A stretch of 8,555 nucleotides of DNA from Fimbriimonadaceae bacterium (GCA_020851885.1 JADZBW010000248.1:1-8555), one strand, 5' to 3'; positions 1 to 5,627 are shown, counted from the first letter of the stretch. A program made the numbers and translations. The notes: generated by a model from the sequence alone, not told the origin.

Positions 1-982
1 GCGCCAAAAGCTTGCCGATCCAGGGTCCGAACTTAAAGCCATGGCCGCTGCAGGCGCTTGCAAAAAACCCGCGCTCGCCAATACGCCCGAGCAGGAAGTC
101 TTCGTTCACCGTGCTTGTGTAGACGCATCCTTTCGCAACGATGACTTCTGGTTCTTCGATTCCGAATCGCCGTCGCGCCGTCTCCAAGATGAGTGATCGA
201 TGATCGGTTTCGGGAGTCCGGTCCAGGTCGGAAGTCGCGATCTGGCGTCCATGCGCGTGGACGCCAATCTTGATGTCGCCCCGGTCTGGCTCCGTTGGAA
301 AACCATACATACCCAGGGGACCCTCTTCAATCCAAACGGGGCCATCTTGCGGATGGTCGAGCGCCAGATAGGCGAATGTCTGAAGACTTGTTTTGACGGG
401 AACGTCGACGAAGTTGCGAATCCAGGGGCCTGGACACACGACGAAGGCATCAAAGTCCTGCTCGAGTTGCTTCCATTGGACCGGGTGGTCGGGGAGAATG
501 ACGCCCCCAAGTGAGCGGAAGACCTGGAGGTTCGCCATGATGGCACCGGCGGCATCGACCCATCCTGCGTCAGGCGTGTAAATGGCGACTTCGTCAGGGG
601 TCAAGTGGAGATCTGGGAATTTGCGTTTGGCTGACCTGGAGTCCAGAATCTCATGGGGCACGCCGACCTCGGCAAGTCCTTTTGCGACCATCAGCATATC
701 GCGTGCTTGTGCGTCGCCAAAATACGCCAAACCCACTTCATGAAGGAGCTTCACATCGGCATGCCGCTCCAATTCCGACCATAGGGGGTATGCCTCCGTC
801 ATGCATTGCGTGTAGAAGGCGTCGGGATAGGCCTTGCGAACGATCCGAGAGTTGCCGTGCGAACTGCCCCGATCGTGACCAATTTCGAATTGCTCGAAGA
901 GGGCGACGTCATGTCCCCGAATGGCGATGTATCGCGCGGCGCTCGATCCACAGATTCCCGCTCCGATTACGGCGACCTTCAC
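1..982 (-). CDS. FAD-dependent amine oxidase, monomeric sarcosine oxidase / N-methyltryptophan oxidase (MSOX/MTOX) type, C-terminus missing
   Basis: This is a flavoprotein oxidase of the DAO family that likely oxidises an N-methylated or secondary amino acid, giving an imine, then amine plus aldehyde, and H2O2; it would be cytoplasmic. The visible 327 residues begin with a Rossmann dinucleotide motif (GAGICG, residues 7-12) and an acidic residue ending beta-2 (Glu30). The family hallmark GSSHGNSRIVR follows at 39-49. Lys238 in IKIG matches the conserved lysine that activates oxygen in MSOX. Cys286 in GCVYT matches the cysteine that binds FAD covalently. The segment SACSGHGFKFGP just before the edge is the usual flavin-contact region. 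Family members are about 370-390 residues, so roughly 50 are missing. The start is GTG at 982, with GAGAGG as ribosome binding site; no in-frame ATG lies just upstream. Family placement is firm. The substrate (sarcosine, N-methyltryptophan or other) cannot be told from the sequence. Confidence 0.9.
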   Translation of the reverse strand, partial: MKVAVIGAGICGSSAARYIAIRGHDVALFEQFEIGHDRGSSHGNSRIVRKAYPDAFYTQCMTEAYPLWSELERHADVKLLHEVGLAYFGDAQARDMLMVAKGLAEVGVPHEILDSRSAKRKFPDLHLTPDEVAIYTPDAGWVDAAGAIMANLQVFRSLGGVILPDHPVQWKQLEQDFDAFVVCPGPWIRNFVDVPVKTSLQTFAYLALDHPQDGPVWIEEGPLGMYGFPTEPDRGDIKIGVHAHGRQIATSDLDRTPETDHRSLILETARRRFGIEEPEVIVAKGCVYTSTVNEDFLLGRIGERGFFASACSGHGFKFGPWIGKLLA

Positions 983-1017
983 CGTTTTCCTCTCGATGGT
1001 CTCCGCATAATGGGTCA

Positions 1018-1028
1018 GTTTGACAAAC
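1018..1028. repeat. Short palindrome upstream of the oxidase gene
   Basis: The 11 bases GTTTGACAAAC are a perfect 5-1-5 inverted repeat, 36 bases upstream of the oxidase start codon and overlapping the T tract of the neighbouring terminator. It could be an operator half-site arrangement or a chance product of the A/T-rich terminator tail. Nothing else supports a regulatory role. Confidence 0.2.
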
Positions 1029-1065
1029 AAAAACGACCTTCCTGCTGAATTGGCGGGAAGGTCGT
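1021..1065 (-). terminator. Rho-independent terminator of the small basic protein gene
   Basis: Perfect 10-bp arms at 1033-1042 and 1056-1065 form a GC-containing stem with a 13-base loop, and inner G-U and G-C pairs may extend it. Read on the minus strand, the stem is followed directly by a T-rich run (TTTTTGTTTG). It lies 17 bases beyond the stop codon of the gene at 1082-1318 and on the same strand. It therefore separates that gene from the oxidase gene that starts at 982. Confidence 0.88.
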
Positions 1066-1081
1066 GGGAATAGGTGGTCCG

Positions 1082-1318
1082 TTATTCGGCGGCCGGGGCT
1101 TCCGCGTCGGCCTTCTTTGTGGCCTTCTTGGCGGCCGGCTTCTTTTCCGTGCCTTCGGACTTCTTTGGCGCGGCCTTCTTGGCGGCGGGCTTTTCGGGGG
1201 CGGGGGCTACCACTTTCTTTTCTGGCTTGGCGCCCTGTTTGGCTTCGCGGATGGCGGCCTTGATGGTCTGCTCTTTGCGATGTCTTCGCTGTCGGATCTC
1301 TTTGTTCTTAACGCGCAT
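1082..1318 (-). CDS. Small, highly basic Lys/Ala/Pro-rich protein with a histone H1-like tail
   Basis: I do not recognise the family. The 78-residue product contains 19 Lys, 6 Arg, 18 Ala and 7 Pro. Residues 1-30 form a basic, probably helical segment (RQRRHRKEQ near 9-17). Residues 31-78 are a low-complexity tail in which KPAAKKA occurs twice (43-49 and 60-66), and the last nine residues are acidic/alanine-rich. The ATG at 1318 has a good AGGAG ribosome binding site 6 bases upstream, and a strong terminator follows, so this is a real single-gene transcription unit. The tail resembles bacterial H1-like proteins and other nucleic-acid-binding tails. The N-terminus is faintly like ribosomal protein bS20 (IRQ...R...K.A.R), but the spacing differs and the later S20 helices are absent. 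Binding to DNA or RNA is a plausible inference from charge alone. Confidence 0.75.
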   Translation of the reverse strand: MRVKNKEIRQRRHRKEQTIKAAIREAKQGAKPEKKVVAPAPEKPAAKKAAPKKSEGTEKKPAAKKATKKADAEAPAAE

Positions 1319-1350
1319 ATTGCTCCTAGTCGCCCTTGCAAGAGCGTAGT

Positions 1351-1381
1351 GCCCAATAGGATACCCCTGTGGGCGTTGGGC
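1351..1381 (-). promoter_or_regulatory. Possible hairpin in the leader of the small basic protein gene
   Basis: GCCCAA at 1351-1356 pairs with TTGGGC at 1376-1381, and an inner CCC/GGG pairing can form in the loop. The element lies 33-63 bases upstream of the ATG at 1318, inside the 252-base gap between the divergent genes that start at 1318 and 1571. It could be a 5'-UTR structure of the minus-strand gene if the transcript begins upstream of it. No known riboswitch or ribosomal-protein leader is recognisable. The rest of the gap, apart from the promoter at 1535-1563, shows nothing I can name. Confidence 0.25.
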
Positions 1382-1534
1382 GGTCGGTTTGCGGATTACG
1401 GTTTAAGAGTTACGCTTTAGATAGTCAGGCAGCTTGTCTAACGTTCTCCAGATTCTGTGACACGGTTTCGTACAGTGTTCGGCCTCCGTTTCGGCAGCCA
1501 AGATCGGGCCTGTGGACGTTGCCTTGGTTGGTTT

Positions 1535-1563
1535 TTGTTTTGAGAGATCACGCGAGGTACCCT
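1535..1563 (+). promoter_or_regulatory. Candidate promoter for the small membrane protein gene, leaderless arrangement
   Basis: A TTGTTT box at 1535-1540 is followed by a 17-base spacer and TACCCT at 1558-1563. The start codon at 1571 lies 7 bases after the second box, so transcription would begin at or next to the A of ATG. This agrees with the absence of a well-placed Shine-Dalgarno sequence; the only candidate, GAGG at 1554-1557, is about 13 bases from the ATG and abuts the -10 box. Confidence 0.45.
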
Positions 1564-1570
1564 CCCGAGC

Positions 1571-1942
1571 ATGATCTGGATGCAAGGGCTGGTCTGCTTT
1601 GCTATTTGGCTTGCCTACGGACTGGTCCAAAGTCGGCGTTCGGAATTCATCCGCGCGAAGGTCGAGGGCATGTCCCGAAGCGCCCGTGTTCGCAGTGGAG
1701 TTGCTTCCATGATCTTGGGGGCGACCCTTCTCTTTGCCGCCTTCTTTGGTTGCATTTACGCCGGAGGGTTTACCGCACAAGGGCTTGCGATCTGGGCCTG
1801 GTTTGTCCTCGCCGGATGCGGGTTAGCCTTCGTCCACGCTCAAACGATGTCGATGGCCCTGCTGGTCAGTCTGGTGCAGGATAGCGTAACATCAATGCCG
1901 CCTGCATCGTCTGACCAGCAGACGCCGAATACCTCACAATAA
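1571..1942 (+). CDS. Small integral membrane protein of unknown function
   Basis: I do not recognise the family. The 123-residue product has three hydrophobic segments: about residues 2-19, 42-64 and 70-102. The last is long and may contain one helix plus an amphipathic continuation. The first loop (21-41) carries six Arg/Lys residues, so by the positive-inside rule it should be cytoplasmic, putting the N-terminus outside. The C-terminal 20 residues are polar and Ser/Gln/Pro-rich. A second in-frame ATG (codon 4) is possible, but the first fits the leaderless promoter placement. The next gene starts 9 bases after this stop codon on the same strand, so the two are probably co-transcribed. No enzymatic motif is visible. 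Confidence 0.7.
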   Translation: MIWMQGLVCFAIWLAYGLVQSRRSEFIRAKVEGMSRSARVRSGVASMILGATLLFAAFFGCIYAGGFTAQGLAIWAWFVLAGCGLAFVHAQTMSMALLVSLVQDSVTSMPPASSDQQTPNTSQ

Positions 1943-1950
1943 GGAAAATC

Positions 1951-2544
1951 ATGAAGCACCTCTTGCTTGTACTCGTCCTCGCATTCTCTCTTCTGGGCAT
2001 TTCCGTCGCTCAGGACAGTGAAAAGGTCAAGATCGCCAATGCGACACTCGAGCGCATGCGTCAGCTGGATCTCTTGAACCAGTTGATCCCGTTGGTCATG
2101 ACCAAGGAGCAGATCCGGAAGCTGCTTCCTGCGATTGAGAAAGCGCGACGCGACGTCAAGATCCAGCAGGCCGAAGAAGCGGATCTGATTGGCCGTGATG
2201 CGGCTCGTGTCCAGAAAGCGGTGGAAGATGGCATCAACAAGGGCGACGTGCCGGATATCAAGTTGCTGAAGGATCTCAATGCGCTCGTCCGGTTTATGAG
2301 CATGAAGCGCGATGCAGTTGCCGCAGACAATACCAAAGACGTGATGACCGCCATGAAAGCCACTCTGAATGCCGGACAACTGAAGGCGGCCGGTAATTCG
2401 TTGAATCCGCGAGTCTACGAAACCAAGGTCAAGCCTGAAGAGATGAAGGACGACGATCGGTTGGAACTGTTCGTTCGCGAGATCATGCTGGACCCCTTGG
2501 CCTATGACATCTTGGTGAAGATGCAAGCTGGCGCGAGGGGCTAA
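1951..2544 (+). CDS. Secreted all-helical protein with two LTxxQ-like motifs (Spy/CpxP-like architecture)
   Basis: The 197-residue product begins with a clear Sec signal peptide: Lys2, a Leu/Val core at 4-17, and a probable SVA|QD cleavage after Ala20. The mature part is charged and predicted to be almost wholly helical, without cysteines. MTKEQ (50-54) and LNAGQ (139-143) are similar in form and spacing to the paired LTxxQ motifs of the periplasmic Spy/CpxP proteins, which act as ATP-independent chaperones or stress sensors. True family membership is uncertain, since both copies deviate from the consensus. The ATG at 1951 has a good AAGGAA ribosome binding site and lies 8 bases after the upstream membrane-protein gene, so the pair look like one operon. 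The stop codon overlaps that of the convergent purE gene. A periplasmic or extracellular location is well supported; the role is not known. Confidence 0.8.
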   Translation: MKHLLLVLVLAFSLLGISVAQDSEKVKIANATLERMRQLDLLNQLIPLVMTKEQIRKLLPAIEKARRDVKIQQAEEADLIGRDAARVQKAVEDGINKGDVPDIKLLKDLNALVRFMSMKRDAVAADNTKDVMTAMKATLNAGQLKAAGNSLNPRVYETKVKPEEMKDDDRLELFVREIMLDPLAYDILVKMQAGARG

Positions 2545-3023
2545 AGCTCCCGGTTCATTTGGGCGACGGCGTCGACTTGAGCAAGCCGAAATGCTTCAAG
2601 CTTTTCGGCTAATTCGGGATCTTCGATTCCCAGCCTTCGAATTGCCAACAGGCCGGCGTTCTTCCCGTTTCCGATCGAAACCGTGGCGACCGGAACTCCT
2701 GCGGGCATCTGGACGATCGAGTATAGAGAATCGACTCCGCCAAGGGACTTTGTTTGAACCGGGACCCCAATGACAGGAAGAGTCGTCAGGGATGCGACCA
2801 TGCCGGGCAGATGGGCGGCGCCACCCGCCCCCGCGATAATGACCTTGAGGCCTCGGTCTCGGGCCGACTGGGCGTATACCACCATTGCCTCCGGGGTTCG
2901 GTGCGCACTCACGACTTTCAATTCGCAGGGAACCCCAAACTCTTTGAGGATAACGGCGGCAGGTTGCATCGTCTCAAGGTCCGACTTGCTGCCCATGATC
3001 ACACCCACCAACGGTTGCGGCAT
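2541..3023 (-). CDS. purE: N5-carboxyaminoimidazole ribonucleotide mutase, class I PurE
   Basis: This enzyme converts N5-CAIR to 4-carboxy-5-aminoimidazole ribonucleotide in de novo purine synthesis, normally after PurK; it is a cytoplasmic homo-octamer in characterised relatives. The 160-residue length is typical. Class I signatures are present in order: GSKSD (11-15, phosphate binding), SAHRTP (39-44, with His41 as the catalytic histidine), GGAAHLPG (67-74), and the segment from about 96 to 120 containing SIVQMPAGVPVATV. This points to the bacterial mutase rather than the class II carboxylase. No purK is in the window. The gene follows the rhomboid gene by 17 bases on the same strand. It has no Shine-Dalgarno sequence before its ATG, but a TATTCT box ends 6 bases upstream. 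It may therefore be read both from the operon and from its own leaderless promoter. Confidence 0.97.
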   Translation of the reverse strand: MPQPLVGVIMGSKSDLETMQPAAVILKEFGVPCELKVVSAHRTPEAMVVYAQSARDRGLKVIIAGAGGAAHLPGMVASLTTLPVIGVPVQTKSLGGVDSLYSIVQMPAGVPVATVSIGNGKNAGLLAIRRLGIEDPELAEKLEAFRLAQVDAVAQMNREL

Positions 3024-3029
3024 GTGTTT

Positions 3030-3035
3030 AGAATA
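3030..3035 (-). promoter_or_regulatory. Candidate -10 box for a leaderless purE transcript
   Basis: Read on the minus strand, TATTCT is followed by six bases and then the purE ATG, so a transcript would start at or next to the start codon. No ribosome binding site is present in the 17-base gap after the rhomboid stop codon. No convincing -35 box is seen at the expected distance, so confidence is moderate. Confidence 0.35.
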
Positions 3036-3040
3036 CTTCG

Positions 3041-4240
3041 CTAATTGGGATTGGTGGGAGTGAGTCTCGTTTCAACGTAAGCGAGTCGAGTGCGGGCCTG
3101 GTCCGCAAACGGACTCATCGGCCAGCGGCGGAGCAACTCCTTGTAGGCGACTTGGGCAGAATCGAATCTCTGGAAAGCCGCTTCGGAAAGCAGGGCTCCG
3201 CGGAACATCGCTGATTCTTGATCGGCTTGGGGGGCATTTGGATCCTTGAGGATTGCCTCGTACATTCTAACTGCGCTGAGGTTGTCGTTGGCCTTCTCGA
3301 GACGGCCCGCGCAGTCCATCAGATAGCGTGCCGAGATGGTGCCGCACGGCATATTGAGGGAAGCCAAGCAAGTGGCAACGGGCCCAATCTCCTGCTCTTG
3401 GAGCAATCGAGGCAGGCTCGTCAGGAAGGCCTCCCTGCATTCGGGCTTGGGACCTCCGGGCTCGCGAAGGCTCTTGTACATCCAATTGAGAAGGACGGCC
3501 AAGTCGGAGGGATTCGTTTTGTGGAGGTTCGCAAGCTCCATTCGGCTCAATGTGCTGAGGTCTTTGGTCTCGGCGAGTGTTGCCTTGGCCTCGCTGACCA
3601 CTTCATCGTCCCGCTTGGGCCTGCAGAGAATGCAGATCAGGAAGCCGCCCGCGGCACCCCCTAAGTGGGCAAGATGGCCAACTCCATCAGCGCCAGCGAA
3701 GATCATCGCCTCCAAGAGATCCAGGCCAAGGTACATCAAGGCGACGCCCCACATCGGCCAGTCGAAGGTTCCAGCGCTGACCAGACGCCACCAGTAGAAG
3801 AACGTGACTTTTCCGTGTGGGAACATCCAGAGCGCGGCGCCCAGGACGCCCATGATCGCTCCCGACGCCCCAATGGAGGGAACATTCGGATGGGCGCTTC
3901 CCAAGATGGCCTGATGCAGCAGGTCTCCGGCGTACCCCGCGCCGAAGTAAAGCAGCACAAACTTGAACGATTTGAGTCTCCCTTCGACGGCAAATCCGAA
4001 GAGATAGAGGAACCACATGTTGCCCAGGATGTGCATGATGCTGCCATGGAGAAACATGCTCGAATTCATGTGCAGGAAATCGAAGCTACTTCCCTTGAGG
4101 CCCCAGTCGTCGAGGACTTGAGGTCTGATTTCCCAACCGTTAGAAGTGCATGCATAGATCACGATGTTGATCGTGATCAGGATTATCGTGGCGAAAGGGA
4201 TCGACTCGGGTGGGTTCTTGCTGCGAATGGGAAGAAGCAT
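3041..4240 (-). CDS. Rhomboid-family intramembrane serine protease with a C-terminal TPR-like helical domain
   Basis: The protein should cut transmembrane segments of substrate proteins inside the cytoplasmic membrane. The catalytic pair is visible: Ser126 in GASGA (124-128) and His192 in HLAHLGG (189-195). The conserved HGSIMHILGN (65-74) supplies the oxyanion-side His/Asn residues. Hydrophobic segments at about 13-33, 61-81, 91-112, 122-142, 162-183 and 187-206 give the usual six-helix core. Residues 209-399 are soluble and helical, with tandem-repeat character from about 305 to 390 (an ALLSEAAFQRFDSAQ-type helix pair) resembling tetratricopeptide repeats. Bacterial rhomboids are often about 200-300 residues, so this tail is an addition that may recruit partners. 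The ATG at 4240 is the first after an in-frame TGA, which fixes the start; its ribosome binding site is poor. Substrates are unknown. Confidence 0.93.
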   Translation of the reverse strand: MLLPIRSKNPPESIPFATIILITINIVIYACTSNGWEIRPQVLDDWGLKGSSFDFLHMNSSMFLHGSIMHILGNMWFLYLFGFAVEGRLKSFKFVLLYFGAGYAGDLLHQAILGSAHPNVPSIGASGAIMGVLGAALWMFPHGKVTFFYWWRLVSAGTFDWPMWGVALMYLGLDLLEAMIFAGADGVGHLAHLGGAAGGFLICILCRPKRDDEVVSEAKATLAETKDLSTLSRMELANLHKTNPSDLAVLLNWMYKSLREPGGPKPECREAFLTSLPRLLQEQEIGPVATCLASLNMPCGTISARYLMDCAGRLEKANDNLSAVRMYEAILKDPNAPQADQESAMFRGALLSEAAFQRFDSAQVAYKELLRRWPMSPFADQARTRLAYVETRLTPTNPN

Positions 4241-4303
4241 GGCGGCTCAATGAGGCAGAAAGTTCCTTAGAGGATACGCAAAAAGTTTGGAATTCCGGAT
4301 AGA

Positions 4304-4316
4304 TGCGGTTGCCGCA
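4304..4316 (-). repeat. Small hairpin between the response regulator and rhomboid genes
   Basis: TGCGG and CCGCA arms (4304-4308 and 4312-4316) enclose a 3-base loop in the 96-base gap. No T tract follows on the minus strand, so this is not an intrinsic terminator. It might attenuate or stabilise a shared transcript, but the stem is only 5 bp. Confidence 0.2.
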
Positions 4317-4336
4317 CAACGCTTCTTGACGAGAAC

Positions 4337-4783
4337 CTAGTGTACAGACTCTTTCGACTTGGCCGCTCTTTCCCAAAGTTCGACTGTTCGCACGTCTCGC
4401 CTCCGACGGTCCATTGCCTGCCCAATCTTGATAGAAAGCACTTCGAATGCGTCCAAACCAGGGGCATTCTTCTCGATGTAGTCGAATGCGCCCCGCCGCA
4501 TACATTCGACGGCGTTCGCGACATTGCCATACGCCGTCATGACGATGACTTCGGCGAAGAGGTCTCGAGTGAAAGCCGCGTGGAGGACTTGGAGGCCCGA
4601 ATCGGGATTGTCCATGCTCATGTCGGTGACAATGACGCCAAAGGGCACGGGAGTATCCATGATCTTGGCGATTCCCTCGGCGGCGCTGCTCGCGGTTTCG
4701 ACGACGAAGCCATCGCGCTCTAAACGGCGGGTAATAGCGGCTACAACCGCTTCTTCATCATCGATCACCAAAACGCGACACAT
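4337..4783 (-). CDS. Single-domain response regulator (CheY-like receiver only)
   Basis: The 148-residue product is one receiver domain that would accept phosphate from a histidine kinase and signal through protein contacts. The acidic pocket Asp8/Asp9 (DDEE), the phospho-acceptor Asp54 (VTDMS), the switch Thr83 (MTAYG) and the conserved Lys105 (FDYIEK) are all present. A short basic, probably helical tail (about 120-148, with RRRR near 126-129) follows; it shows no recognisable DNA-binding or enzymatic domain. The MTAYG...A..MRRGAFDYIEK pattern is typical of receivers from NtrC-type regulators, here without the AAA+ and helix-turn-helix parts. No kinase gene is in the window, so the partner is elsewhere. 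There is no Shine-Dalgarno sequence; a TATACT box lies 7 bases before the ATG. Transcription is divergent from the peptidase gene, with 58 bases between the two starts. Confidence 0.93.
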   Translation of the reverse strand: MCRVLVIDDEEAVVAAITRRLERDGFVVETASSAAEGIAKIMDTPVPFGVIVTDMSMDNPDSGLQVLHAAFTRDLFAEVIVMTAYGNVANAVECMRRGAFDYIEKNAPGLDAFEVLSIKIGQAMDRRRRDVRTVELWERAAKSKESVH

Positions 4784-4790
4784 CGGTCAG

Positions 4791-4796
4791 AGTATA
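4791..4796 (-). promoter_or_regulatory. Candidate -10 box for a leaderless response regulator transcript
   Basis: Read on the minus strand, TATACT is a near-consensus -10 box followed by 7 bases and the ATG at 4783. No ribosome binding site exists between them, consistent with a transcript starting at the ATG. A clear -35 box is not seen. Confidence 0.5.
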
Positions 4797-4828
4797 GCTG
4801 GAATCAGGTTCGATGGGCCGGGACGTTG

Positions 4829-4834
4829 TATCCT
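4829..4834 (+). promoter_or_regulatory. Candidate -10 box for a leaderless metallopeptidase transcript
   Basis: TATCCT is followed by 7 bases and the GTG at 4842, the same geometry as at three other genes in the window. No Shine-Dalgarno sequence is present. The box supports choosing GTG at 4842 as the start. Together with the box at 4791-4796, it makes the 58-base divergent region a compact two-way promoter. Confidence 0.4.
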
Positions 4835-4841
4835 GATCGAT

Positions 4842-5621
4842 GTGGTTCTCGCTACCGCTTTGGTCCTCGTCCTCACTCGGCAATTGCCCGCGGTCGGACC
4901 GCCGCCCGCCTCCCTTCAACTGAGCCCGTTCTACAAGAAATTCATCCTAGCCGTGGGAATCCCGATCGTGTCATCGGAAAAGGTCGGCAACGAGGCACTA
5001 TTGGCTGCCAAAGATATCGTCGAGCGCATGTTGGCGAAGCGTCCGGAATTGGCGAAGCCGATGATCGAGCGACGTCTGCGAATTGCGATCATGGCGCCCT
5101 CTGAGAACACACTGGACATCCCAGAGCACTCAGACCTTCAAAAGGCATTTCCCGGAACCGACTGGAACAAGCGAGCGAGAGGTCTTGGGGCGACGGTCGA
5201 GCGGCCTTGCGTGAGTGGAGCCGAGGAGAATCTCATGGGGTTGTCTGGAGACCGATATAAGGGCGAATCCATTCTGATCCATGAGTTCGGTCATACCGTG
5301 CTGAATTTTGGGGTGGAGCCGCTGGACCGGATGTTCCGTAGTCGCCTACAGCAGTCATTTGACAAGTCGAAAGGAACGGTTTGGAAGAACACGTATGCGG
5401 CCTCGAATCTCGATGAATACTGGGCCGAAGGAGTTCAGAGTTGGTTTGACTGCAACCTGAAGGGGCCGCCGGGCGGGAATGGCGTCCATAACGACCTCTG
5501 GAATCGTGAATCGCTTCGCAAAGCCGACCCTGACCTGTACGCTCTCCTTGGGGAAGTTTTCGATTCAAAGTGGCGATGGTCCGATCCGGCAAAGAAGCAG
5601 GGCGAACACAGTTCACAATAG
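4842..5621 (+). CDS. Putative secreted zinc metallopeptidase (gluzincin, lethal-factor-like active site)
   Basis: The 259-residue protein carries HEFGH at 147-151 (zinc ligands His147 and His151, general base Glu148). A downstream block, Tyr185-x3-Asn189-x2-Glu192-Tyr-Trp-Ala-Glu196, matches from memory the Tyr728...Glu735 arrangement of the anthrax lethal factor catalytic domain. That suggests Glu192 as third ligand and Tyr185 as the transition-state tyrosine. EGVQSWFD follows at 196-203, a conserved stretch in related uncharacterised secreted proteins. The GTG start gives a hydrophobic N-terminus (2-11, LATALVLVL) that may be a signal peptide, although a basic residue is missing from its front. 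The open frame extends further upstream, but only antisense to the response regulator gene, so those starts are rejected. The next gene begins 6 bases after the stop and is probably co-transcribed. Catalytic type is well supported; substrate and secretion are inferred. Confidence 0.75.
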   Translation: MVLATALVLVLTRQLPAVGPPPASLQLSPFYKKFILAVGIPIVSSEKVGNEALLAAKDIVERMLAKRPELAKPMIERRLRIAIMAPSENTLDIPEHSDLQKAFPGTDWNKRARGLGATVERPCVSGAEENLMGLSGDRYKGESILIHEFGHTVLNFGVEPLDRMFRSRLQQSFDKSKGTVWKNTYAASNLDEYWAEGVQSWFDCNLKGPPGGNGVHNDLWNRESLRKADPDLYALLGEVFDSKWRWSDPAKKQGEHSSQ

Positions 5622-5627
5622 CAGGCG

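Noticed and set aside
1..982. Glycine oxidase or general D-amino-acid oxidase
   Set aside because: The GSSHG...R motif and the flavin-binding cysteine in a CxYT context belong to the MSOX/MTOX branch rather than to those relatives.
1082..1318. Ribosomal protein bS20 (rpsT)
   Set aside because: Only a short basic stretch is similar, the spacing between matched residues is two shorter than in S20, and the second and third helices are replaced by a low-complexity tail.
1064..1420. Gly/Leu/Phe-rich plus-strand frames opposite the small basic protein
   Set aside because: The apparent membrane-protein composition is the complement of Lys/Ala/Pro codons. The minus-strand gene has the ribosome binding site and terminator.
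1840..2526. A 228-codon minus-strand frame opposite the secreted helical protein
   Set aside because: The plus-strand product has a signal peptide, a good ribosome binding site and an operon position. The antisense translation has none of these and resembles a shadow frame.
3665..4270. Long plus-strand frames opposite the rhomboid gene
   Set aside because: They are charged, low-information translations antisense to a gene whose catalytic Ser and His motifs and membrane helices are clear.
4524..4841. Upstream extension of the metallopeptidase reading frame to an ATG at 4524
   Set aside because: The extension would run antisense through most of the response regulator gene, whose receiver motifs are certain. 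Its translation shows no domain, and starting at 4842 places a hydrophobic segment at the N-terminus.
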